Positions 27,271 to 34,403 of a stretch of DNA of 62,118 nt are shown here, piece by piece (positions within the stretch are counted from its first letter, which is position 1; each line of letters starts with the position of its first letter). The stretch comes from Acidimicrobiaceae bacterium. Its GTDB lineage: Bacteria > Actinomycetota > Acidimicrobiia > Acidimicrobiales > Ilumatobacteraceae. The notes beneath the pieces were generated by a model that did no database searches, had not been told where the DNA came from, and saw only the letters and a list, made by a program, of their open reading frames with translations. The DNA lies in NCBI GenBank assembly GCA_947505655.1, contig CANNMD010000002.1, positions 1 to 62,118 on the forward strand. Reading direction: 5' to 3'. The position numbers and the translations under genes are program-made.

Positions 27271-28163
27271 AGCGAGATCTCCTTGACATCGAAGTAGGTG
27301 CGAACGCGGTCGCCAGCAAAGTTGAGTGCGAACACAGTGAGGAACAACACGCCGATGGGGAAGAACGCAATCCATGGCTGATTCTGCAGCGTCTTACTGC
27401 TGTCGGATCCGAGCTGAATCATGCCGCCCCACGTAATGCTGCGTTCCACGGAGAGGCCAAGGAACGCCAAGCCACCCTCGGCCACGATGGCCACTGCCAT
27501 ACCAAGCAACGCAAGCGCCGACATCGGGATGGCGACGTTGGGGAGCAGTTCACGAATAATGATTCGTTTGTTCTTGGCGCCGAGGCTTCGTGCCGCGATA
27601 ACAAATTCGCGGTCGGCGTATTGCATGGTCGTGGCTCTTGCGAGACGTCCCACTGGAGCGACGGCGAGCACACCCAGAATCATTGAGATGGTGAACAGCT
27701 TGCGGTCGAGAAGCGCCGTGAGCATGATCGCCAACACCAATGAAGGGAACGACAGCAGGACCAGGAACATGAACGAAAAGATGCGGTCTATCCAGCCGCG
27801 GAAGAAACCGGCGAGGATGCCGAGCGTTCCGCCCACAAACATGCCGAACGCAATCGCGATGAATCCGACCGTGAGCGACACTCGCGAACCGTACACGGTG
27901 CGAGCGAACACGTCGCGAGCATCCTTATCGGTGCCGAACCAATGAGCGGCCGATGGCCCCTTTGACGGACCCGCTTGCCCGGGCTCGATGAAGTTGAACT
28001 TGGGGTCAGGAATTGGTAGGCGCGTTGCGAACACGGCAATGAACACCATGACAAGGAGCCAACCGATACAGATCCAAAAGCCGATACCGAGTGTTTTCTT
28101 GGTTGCGGCGTCGCCAGGTGCTGGTGTTGCCACTTCAGTTGTTGTTGGAGTCTCTGTACTCAT
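27267..28163 (-). CDS. Oligopeptide-type ABC transporter permease (OppC/DppC-like)
   Basis: A 298-residue inner-membrane permease. The N-terminal helix follows a Thr/Ala-rich tail; the periplasmic HWFGTDKDARDVFARTVYG block and the YGSRVSLTVGF segment are typical of OppC, and the cytoplasmic EAA-like loop is FVIAARSLGAKNKRIIIREL. Overlaps its neighbours as ATGA and GTGA, so it is in one operon with the paired permease, two ATPases and the binding protein. Confidence 0.92.
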   Translation of the reverse strand: MSTETPTTTEVATPAPGDAATKKTLGIGFWICIGWLLVMVFIAVFATRLPIPDPKFNFIEPGQAGPSKGPSAAHWFGTDKDARDVFARTVYGSRVSLTVGFIAIAFGMFVGGTLGILAGFFRGWIDRIFSFMFLVLLSFPSLVLAIMLTALLDRKLFTISMILGVLAVAPVGRLARATTMQYADREFVIAARSLGAKNKRIIIRELLPNVAIPMSALALLGMAVAIVAEGGLAFLGLSVERSITWGGMIQLGSDSSKTLQNQPWIAFFPIGVLFLTVFALNFAGDRVRTYFDVKEISL

Positions 28164-29116
28164 CTGTGTACTCGTGGGTCAATGATGGTGTAAACGACGT
28201 CGATCAGCAGGTTGATCAACACGAAGGCAGTCGCGACGATCATCACGATCGCAAGCACCACTGGGAAGTCGTGGCGAAGTACGGCCTCGACCAATGTGGA
28301 GCCGATGCCAGGAATCCGGAACACGGTCTCGACGACAATGGAGCCGCCGATAAGAGCTCCGGTGGTCAGGCCGACGACAGTGATGAACGAGAACATCGAC
28401 GGACGCAATGCGTGCTTGAACAAGATGCGTGGTTTTGATACGCCCTTCGACCGCGCCATCAAGATGAAGTCTTCTTGCAGCGTGGTGATCAGGTCGGTGC
28501 GTAGCAATCGCTGGTAGATCGCTGCGGCTGGCAAGCCGATGACGAACCCTGGAAGCAGCATCTGGAACAAACGCGTTCGGAGCGGATCGAGGGCCCTGTA
28601 GGTGAGCGGGAACCACCCCAGCCTGATTGCAAACACGTATTTCAGGATGATGGCCAACGCAAAGCCAGGCAGCGCCACCAGCATGAATGTGGTCGCCGTT
28701 GATAATCGATCGACGAACTTGTCGGCTCGAGACGCTGAAATGAGCGCCCACGGAATTGATACCAGCACGGCGATGAGTTGCCCAAGGATCAGCAACGTCA
28801 CCGTGCGAGGGATTCGTTCTTTGAGCAGTTCAGTCACCGGCGGTTGCCCGTCGGTGCTGAACTGCACGCCCATGTCGCCACGAACAAAACCAGATACCCA
28901 CAGCCCATAGCGGACTGGAAGCGGCTTATCGAGGTTGTAGTCGTTCTTAGCTTTCTCGATGAGCTTGACGCTCTTTGGATTGCCGGTGTCGCGGGCGATG
29001 GGACCGAGGATGTTGAACAGCGGATCGCCAAGGACGTTCATTGCTCCGAATGTGAGCGCGCTCACTGCGAAGAGCAACGTAATCGCCATGGCGATCCGCT
29101 GTGCCCAGTACCTCAT
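28160..29116 (-). CDS. Oligopeptide-type ABC transporter permease (OppB/DppB-like)
   Basis: About 318 residues starting at the ATG of MRYWAQRIAMAI; a TTG five codons upstream is less likely. It has the N-terminal helix, the periplasmic region YNLDKPLPVRYGLWVSGFVRGD and a six-helix core with the EAA-like loop EDFILMARSKGVSKPRILFK. Pairs with the adjacent OppC-like permease. 42 bp separate it from the binding-protein gene, with no obvious terminator between. Confidence 0.92.
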   Translation of the reverse strand: MRYWAQRIAMAITLLFAVSALTFGAMNVLGDPLFNILGPIARDTGNPKSVKLIEKAKNDYNLDKPLPVRYGLWVSGFVRGDMGVQFSTDGQPPVTELLKERIPRTVTLLILGQLIAVLVSIPWALISASRADKFVDRLSTATTFMLVALPGFALAIILKYVFAIRLGWFPLTYRALDPLRTRLFQMLLPGFVIGLPAAAIYQRLLRTDLITTLQEDFILMARSKGVSKPRILFKHALRPSMFSFITVVGLTTGALIGGSIVVETVFRIPGIGSTLVEAVLRHDFPVVLAIVMIVATAFVLINLLIDVVYTIIDPRVHR

Positions 29117-29158
29117 TTGCCTGCGACCCAAAAGGTCGAAATAGGTCGCATGGTGTTC

Positions 29159-30874
29159 TTACTGATCCATCCAGGTGGTGTTGAGAAAGCTCGTTCCGGC
29201 GTTGGTGCACTTCAGCGCAACGCCTTCAGGAGTCTTGATATCGCACGTGCCGCGGACATTCGCGTTGAACGAGTTGGTCCACAGCGTGTGGTTGATGAAG
29301 ATGTAGGTGTAGGCATCGTGCATATTCTGGGCGAGGGCCTTGTAGCCCTCGACACGCTTGGCAGGATCGTCGGTGTTCTGTGCGTCGAGCAGGATGGTGT
29401 CGCGAGCTGGGTCGCAGTAGCGAGGCCAGTTGAGCGAGATTGCGCCTACGGTGCGACAGAGCAGCCAAACGCTGTCGGCCCATGGGTCGATAGCACCAAA
29501 CTGGCGCCAGCCAAGCACGTTGGATTGGCCAAGTGCGTTCTGCTGGATGTGGTCCTGCTGGTTGACTTCGTCACGGGTGATGTTGAATGCAACCTTCCAG
29601 CCCTCTTCGAAGATTTCGGTGGTACGAAGGCCGACGACCGACGGACCGGTGAACTGGTACTCCATGTTGACCTTGCCGTTGGTACATGTGGGCTGGTTCA
29701 ACACTGGGTTGATGACGGTGCCCTTTTCGGCGCAGTACGCGGCGACAAGCGGAAGAGCCTTCTCTGGCTGGTCAGCGTCTTGCTTTACGGCTGAGTTGTA
29801 GTACGGGTCTTCAGGGGTGAACATCTGGTCGGCTGGGCGGGACACTCCGAGGCCGATGAGTTCGAGAATCTTGGCTTTCGGAGTGGCATACGCAAGCGCT
29901 TGGCGCACGCGCACATCGTCGAACGGGGGATTCTGTGAGTTGATCATCTGGAACGACTCTTCAGCGGTGTCATCAAGCAAATTGGTGACGGTTCCGTTGT
30001 CCTTGAGGTCCTTGATGGCGGTCTGATCGGTGGTGTGCAGAGCATCGAGACCGTCATTGTTGAACAGGTCAAGCAGGTCAGCTGAGTCTGGAACTGGGTA
30101 GAACTCAACGGCATCGAGGTGCACGGTGCCATTCCAGTAGCTGGGGTTCTTCACGAAGCGGGTCACGTTGTCGGCGGTGCGGCTGTCGAACATGAATGGG
30201 CCGGTGCCCACTGGCTTCTGGTTCAGCGTAGGGTCGGCGGCTGCTGCATCGAGCCACAACGGTGAAGGCATCATGCCGAGCTGGCTGGTGAGTGCCGATG
30301 GCCAATATCGGTTGGCATCGAGCTGGTTGAACTGCACCGTCAAATCGTCGATTTTTACAGCAGCGTCAGTTTCTGGGTAGAACGGACGAACTGCAAGACC
30401 TACCAAGGCGGCACCCTGCTGTAGCAAGAATGCCTTGACGACGGCATCGGCGTTGAGGTCGGCGCCATCGTGGAACTTGATGCCAGGGCGCAACTTGACG
30501 GTCCATGACTTGAAATCAGCCGAAGGGGTGAACGACTCGGCGAGGTACGGAACGATTGAGCCATCCTCGGCAACGCGAGCGAGCGTGTCGAATACGGCAT
30601 AGCCCATCACGTAGCCAGGAGCCGAAAGAGCGGAGGTAGTTGGGTTGAGGCCGTCAACGTCGGCCTCGAGGCCGTAACGAAGAGTGCCGCCGTCAACAGG
30701 CGTGGCTGCTACTTCAGTAACAGTGGTTGTGTCGTCGGTGCTGGCGCCGGTAGTGCCGACTGGTTCAGTGTCGCTGTCGCTGCTGCATGCGCCAGCAATG
30801 AGCGCGAGGCTCAGCGCGGCGGCTGCAAATGCGACGCCTCGGCGACGCTGTGTTGATCGTTCCTTGATACCCAT
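29159..30874 (-). CDS. ABC transporter substrate-binding lipoprotein, SBP_bac_5 family
   Basis: A 571-residue extracytoplasmic solute-binding protein of the oligopeptide/nickel family. The start ATG is preceded by a strong purine-rich ribosome site (GGGGGAG). The signal peptide ends at lipobox LIAGAC, then a Thr/Asp-rich linker, then the domain opening GGTLRYGLEADVDGLNP and WTVKLRPGIKFHDG. Substrate class is di/oligopeptide or similar; the exact ligand is not predictable. First gene of the operon running to 25184. An inverted repeat and a candidate -10 lie upstream. Confidence 0.93.
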   Translation of the reverse strand: MGIKERSTQRRRGVAFAAAALSLALIAGACSSDSDTEPVGTTGASTDDTTTVTEVAATPVDGGTLRYGLEADVDGLNPTTSALSAPGYVMGYAVFDTLARVAEDGSIVPYLAESFTPSADFKSWTVKLRPGIKFHDGADLNADAVVKAFLLQQGAALVGLAVRPFYPETDAAVKIDDLTVQFNQLDANRYWPSALTSQLGMMPSPLWLDAAAADPTLNQKPVGTGPFMFDSRTADNVTRFVKNPSYWNGTVHLDAVEFYPVPDSADLLDLFNNDGLDALHTTDQTAIKDLKDNGTVTNLLDDTAEESFQMINSQNPPFDDVRVRQALAYATPKAKILELIGLGVSRPADQMFTPEDPYYNSAVKQDADQPEKALPLVAAYCAEKGTVINPVLNQPTCTNGKVNMEYQFTGPSVVGLRTTEIFEEGWKVAFNITRDEVNQQDHIQQNALGQSNVLGWRQFGAIDPWADSVWLLCRTVGAISLNWPRYCDPARDTILLDAQNTDDPAKRVEGYKALAQNMHDAYTYIFINHTLWTNSFNANVRGTCDIKTPEGVALKCTNAGTSFLNTTWMDQ

Positions 30875-30934
30875 GAACTCCCCCTTGTTGAATGATTCTG
30901 AGCTGCTCGGCGTAATGCCGTGCTGACCATGTAT

Positions 30935-30981
30935 CGACTGTGACGGTCGCCACAACGATTCCCGCATACTAGTCACAGTCG
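30935..30981. promoter_or_regulatory. 10-bp inverted repeat upstream of oligopeptide importer operon
   Basis: Perfect arms CGACTGTGAC and GTCACAGTCG are separated by 27 bp, with a TAGTAT -10-like hexamer on the minus strand (30966-30971) between them. The position, 61 bp upstream of the binding-protein start and 50 bp upstream of the divergent DUF5522 gene, suits a repressor or activator operator. The protein that binds is unknown. Confidence 0.45.
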
Positions 30982-31017
30982 CGGAGGGCGAGCACGATTG
31001 TGAACGTGTGTGTGCCC

Positions 31018-31023
31018 TAGGTT
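31018..31023 (+). promoter_or_regulatory. Candidate -10 element TAGGTT (leaderless)
   Basis: TAGGTT ends 8 nt before the ATG of the DUF5522 gene, matching the pattern seen before several other genes in the window. No clear -35 is visible. Confidence 0.42.
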
Positions 31024-31031
31024 GAACGGCG

Positions 31032-31253
31032 ATGTCGAATGAGCCGGATCCGATGACGCCTGACCCGCGGCGGCTCAGTCCTACTCATCGCCACTTCGAT
31101 GAGATCATGAGCCGACACGCTCGAGCGGTTGAGGCTGGTACGCCTACATATAGAGACCCCGTGAGCGGCTTCGCCGTGTTTACCGCAGTGTTTCTGTCTC
31201 GACGCGGTACTTGCTGCGACAGCGGCTGCAGGCACTGTCCCTTCAATCGCTGA
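31032..31253 (+). CDS. DUF5522 family small Cys-rich protein
   Basis: A 73-residue protein. The conserved core is DPVSGFAVFTAVFLSRRG followed by TCCDSGCRHCPFNR, the family hallmark with four Cys residues and a His at the C-terminus that could bind a metal. The function of the family is not established. It is divergent from the oligopeptide importer and 49 bp upstream of the PPK2 gene. Confidence 0.82.
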   Translation: MSNEPDPMTPDPRRLSPTHRHFDEIMSRHARAVEAGTPTYRDPVSGFAVFTAVFLSRRGTCCDSGCRHCPFNR

Positions 31254-31289
31254 GCCGGTGAGCCGATCAGCGCGGTGCTAGGCGTGAGC

Positions 31290-31295
31290 TAACTT
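31290..31295 (+). promoter_or_regulatory. Candidate -10 element TAACTT (leaderless)
   Basis: TAACTT ends 7 nt before the GTG of the PPK2 gene, consistent with a leaderless transcript. A second TAGGCGT-like sequence lies about 12 bp further upstream. Confidence 0.38.
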
Positions 31296-31302
31296 CACGC
31301 TC

Positions 31303-32112
31303 GTGGACAAAGTCATTGCTCGAATGCTCGTGAAGCCAAATACGCAGCTGAGTCTGAAGCGGCGCGACCCTGACGAGACATTCGGTTGGGACAAAGAAGC
31401 GGCGAAGTCTGAGTTGCTCGTCATGCATGAGCGCATCGATGTCATGCAGCGGCGCTTAGCGGCCGAACGCCAGCACAGCTTGCTCGTGGTGTTGCAGGCA
31501 ATGGATGCCTGCGGCAAGGACGGCACGATTCGGTCGGTGTTTGGTGCTCTCAATCCGGCGGGCGTCAAGGTGGTGAGCTTTAAGGCTCCCGTGGGCCACG
31601 AGCTTGAGCACGACTACTTGTGGCGAACTCACGCTGTTACTCCTGCGCGCGGAGAGATCACCGTGTGGAATCGAAGCCATTACGAGTCGGTGCTCGTCGA
31701 GCGAGTGAAGGGCCTCGCTACCGTCGAGCGCTGCGATCGGCGCTATCGCCATATTCGCGAGTTCGAGCGATTGTTGGTCGACGAGGGAACGCGCATCGTC
31801 AAGATCAACCTCAACGTTTCGTTTGAAGAGCAGCGAGTGCGATTGCAAGATCGCATCGATGACCCAACCGAGCGTTGGAAGTTTCGACTCGGTGATCTCG
31901 ATGATCGAAAGCTCTGGCCCGACTACCGAAAGGCCTACGAGTTGGCGTTGTCCCAGACGAGCACTGAGAGCGCACCATGGTTCGTGGTGCCAGGAAACAA
32001 GAAGTGGGTGCGCAACCTTGCCGTGGCCAAGATCGTTCTTGGCGAACTCGAGGCGATCGCTCCGAAGCTTCCGCCCGACGATCCAGCGCTCGCTGGGCTG
32101 CAGGTTGTCTGA
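31303..32112 (+). CDS. ppk2: Polyphosphate kinase 2 family protein (PPK2)
   Basis: A 269-residue nucleotide phosphotransferase using inorganic polyphosphate. Walker A-like AMDACGKDGT at residues 67-76, the NRSHYESVLVERV segment corresponding to Walker B, and the lid region with RFKFRL-like WKFRLGDLDDRKLWPDY are all present. One PPK2 domain only, the size of ADP- or AMP-phosphorylating class I/III enzymes; which nucleotide cannot be told by eye. GTG 31303 is used as start, with ATG 31324 possible. Confidence 0.9.
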   Translation: MDKVIARMLVKPNTQLSLKRRDPDETFGWDKEAAKSELLVMHERIDVMQRRLAAERQHSLLVVLQAMDACGKDGTIRSVFGALNPAGVKVVSFKAPVGHELEHDYLWRTHAVTPARGEITVWNRSHYESVLVERVKGLATVERCDRRYRHIREFERLLVDEGTRIVKINLNVSFEEQRVRLQDRIDDPTERWKFRLGDLDDRKLWPDYRKAYELALSQTSTESAPWFVVPGNKKWVRNLAVAKIVLGELEAIAPKLPPDDPALAGLQVV

Positions 32113-32189
32113 CCGTTCGCTCAGTTTGGGGTTGCTCGACACTGTTAACGTCAGCGCCACGTTCGTTCGGATACTCAAGGGGCCATGCC

Positions 32190-32999
32190 ATGACCGATCA
32201 AGTCACGAAACCGCGTTTGAAGATTGTGCCGCTCGGCGGAGCGTTGGGCGCGCGAGTCGTGGGGTTCAACGTCGAAGAACTCGACGACGAACTTGGTGCA
32301 GAGCTGCGCCAAGCGTGGGCCGAGCATCTCGTGCTGTTCTTTCCTGAGGCTCACCTCACGCCAGCGCAACAACTGCGACTTGCCCGGGTATTTGGACCAC
32401 GGCTTGCTGCCACCACCGAGACCGGCGGCGACTATCGCGGTGCAACCACTCTCGCTGCCGAGGGCTTCCCCGAGATTCTGGTGCTCGACACTGCAAAGGG
32501 CTTGAAGAAGGCTTCGACCAATGTGTGGCATACCGATGTCACGTTCACCGAGACGCCGCCGATCGGGTCGCTGTTCTGCATGGACATTCCGGCTGTCAAC
32601 GGTGGCGACACGTTGTGGAGCAACCAGTACTTGGCCTACGACGGTCTCAGCGAACCCATCCGCACGCTGATTGGCGGTCTCACTGCAGTGCACGGACTGC
32701 CGCCGATCACCGGCTTTGCAGCGCATCCGATGGTCAAGGTGCATCCGGTAACGAATCGCACGGCGCTGTTCGTGAACCGCGGATGGACCCGAATGGTGAA
32801 GGAACTTCTCGATCCAGAGTCGCGCCACTTGCTTGAGATGCTGTTCGAGCGCAGCGAGCGAGCTGACTACCAGATTCGTTGGCAGTGGACTGCGGGCGAC
32901 GCAGCGCTCTGGGACAACCGTTGCACGATGCACTACGCCGTCGACGACTACGGCAGCCAGCATCGCGCCGCTCGACGCGCCACCATCTACGACAACTGA
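32190..32999 (+). CDS. TauD/TfdA-family alpha-ketoglutarate-dependent dioxygenase
   Basis: A 269-residue non-haem Fe(II) dioxygenase. The metal-binding HxD is WHTDVTF (H114, D116), the distal His is in DNRCTMHYAVDDY (H248) and the 2-oxoglutarate-binding Arg is in the following HRAARRATIYDN block. Substrates in this family range from taurine to halogenated aryloxyacetates and N-methyl compounds. Placed 56 bp before the molybdenum hydroxylase genes. The in-frame extension upstream of 32190 overlaps PPK2 and is discarded. Confidence 0.9.
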   Translation: MTDQVTKPRLKIVPLGGALGARVVGFNVEELDDELGAELRQAWAEHLVLFFPEAHLTPAQQLRLARVFGPRLAATTETGGDYRGATTLAAEGFPEILVLDTAKGLKKASTNVWHTDVTFTETPPIGSLFCMDIPAVNGGDTLWSNQYLAYDGLSEPIRTLIGGLTAVHGLPPITGFAAHPMVKVHPVTNRTALFVNRGWTRMVKELLDPESRHLLEMLFERSERADYQIRWQWTAGDAALWDNRCTMHYAVDDYGSQHRAARRATIYDN

Positions 33000-33040
33000 T
33001 TTTCTCTGGGCAGGTGTCACTGGTCGGCGTGTACAAAATG

Positions 33041-33046
33041 TAAAGT
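33041..33046 (+). promoter_or_regulatory. Candidate -10 element TAAAGT (leaderless)
   Basis: TAAAGT ends 9 nt before the ATG of the FAD subunit of the molybdenum hydroxylase, so the three-subunit operon may start here rather than read through from the dioxygenase. Confidence 0.4.
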
Positions 33047-33055
33047 CGATCCTGC

Positions 33056-33907
33056 ATGTCTGTCATTGTCCCCAACTCGCTCAGCGACGCGCTCGCCGCG
33101 TTAGCTGACAATCCAGACGCCCTTGTCCTTGCGGGTGGCACCGACGCCATGGTCGAGGTGAACTCAGGGCATCGCAAGCCGTCTCACGTGATTGCCATCA
33201 ATCGGGTGTCAGAACTTCGTTCGTGGACATATGACCCGGTCGCAGCAACGGTGCACATCGGCTCAGGAGTTACCTACGCAGAACTCATGGAGTCGCCTGT
33301 CGCCGATCTGTTGCCGGCGTTGGCCGAAGCATCTCGTACTGTCGGATCACCTCAGATTCGCCATGCGGGCACACTTGGCGGGAACCTGGGTACGTGCTCG
33401 CCAGCAGGCGACGGACTGCCGGTGGTGTCGGCCCTCGACGGCATTGTGCATCTTGCGAGTGTGGCTGGCGAGCGTTCGCTCTCGGTGCACGAGTTCATGG
33501 TTGGCGTGAAGCGCACAGCGCGTCAACCGGGCGAACTCATTACCGGTGTCACGTTGCCGGTGCTCACCGGATGGCAGGGCTACAGCAAGGTCGGTGTGCG
33601 CAACGCGATGGTGATTGCACTCGCGAGCACGTGCTTGGCCACGGACCTCGAAGGCCGAAATGTGCGACTTGCGCTCGGTTCGGTTGGCCCCACCATTCTT
33701 CGCTGCGCCGAAGCCGAAGCTTTTGCTGCCACAGCGGTGAGCTTCGAAGCTCGAAGCGTGTCGGCTCATGATGCGCGCCGCTTTGGCGAACTCGCAGCGG
33801 CTGCGAGTCGTCCGATTAACGACCATCGCGCCACCGCCGAGTATCGGCGTCACGCCATCGGCGTGCTTGCGTCTCGATTGCTACGAAGGGCGTTTCCCAA
33901 TGAGTGA
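33056..33907 (+). CDS. Molybdenum hydroxylase FAD-binding subunit (CoxM/XdhB-like)
   Basis: A 283-residue medium subunit of a xanthine-dehydrogenase-family enzyme. The FAD pyrophosphate loop is VLAGGTDAMVEV and the second FAD motif is RHAGTLGGNLGTCSPAGD. It passes electrons from the 2Fe-2S subunit to an acceptor. Gene order FAD, Fe-S, Mo matches CoxMSL-type operons. Its stop overlaps the next start by 8 bp. Confidence 0.93.
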   Translation: MSVIVPNSLSDALAALADNPDALVLAGGTDAMVEVNSGHRKPSHVIAINRVSELRSWTYDPVAATVHIGSGVTYAELMESPVADLLPALAEASRTVGSPQIRHAGTLGGNLGTCSPAGDGLPVVSALDGIVHLASVAGERSLSVHEFMVGVKRTARQPGELITGVTLPVLTGWQGYSKVGVRNAMVIALASTCLATDLEGRNVRLALGSVGPTILRCAEAEAFAATAVSFEARSVSAHDARRFGELAAAASRPINDHRATAEYRRHAIGVLASRLLRRAFPNE

Positions 33908-34403
33908 GTCGGTGGCTCTCAACGAGCAGTACGAACTTCATGTCAATGGCGAGGTGCGACCCGTGCGCGATTCGTGGCTCGGCGAGAGCTTGCTCTACGT
34001 GCTTCGCGAACGCCTCGGGTTGCTCGGCAGTAAAGGCGCATGCGAGCAAGGCGAGTGCGGCTCGTGCAGTGTGCTCGTTGACGACGAGTTGGTCTGCAGT
34101 TGCCTCGTGCTGGCGGCCAGCGCGGTTGACCAGAGCATCGTCACCATTGAGGGCGTTGCGCCCATCGGCTCGCCAAGCGATGTGCAACAAGCGTTTGTCG
34201 ATGCTGGCGCTGTGCAATGCGGATTTTGTACTCCGGGGTTAATCATGGCCACGCACGCGTTACTCGAGCGCACAGCCGATCCAACAGAGTTCGAGATTCG
34301 CGAAGAACTCTCGGGCAACGTGTGCCGGTGCACCGGATACGGGCGCATCATCGAGGCAGTGCAACGTGTTGCTGTCTCTCGCCGTGTCTCGGGGCAAGCA
34401 TGA
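33900..34403 (+). CDS. Molybdenum hydroxylase [2Fe-2S] subunit (CoxS/XdhC-type small subunit)
   Basis: A 167-residue small subunit with both 2Fe-2S clusters: GACEQGECGSCSV with C48, C53 and C56 plus a downstream Cys for the plant-type cluster, and QCGFCTPG (C107, C110) with NVCRCTGYG (C142, C144) for the proximal one. All ligands are present. The ATG at 33900 gives the canonical N-terminus; overlaps at both ends show tight operon coupling. Confidence 0.95.
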   Translation: MSESVALNEQYELHVNGEVRPVRDSWLGESLLYVLRERLGLLGSKGACEQGECGSCSVLVDDELVCSCLVLAASAVDQSIVTIEGVAPIGSPSDVQQAFVDAGAVQCGFCTPGLIMATHALLERTADPTEFEIREELSGNVCRCTGYGRIIEAVQRVAVSRRVSGQA

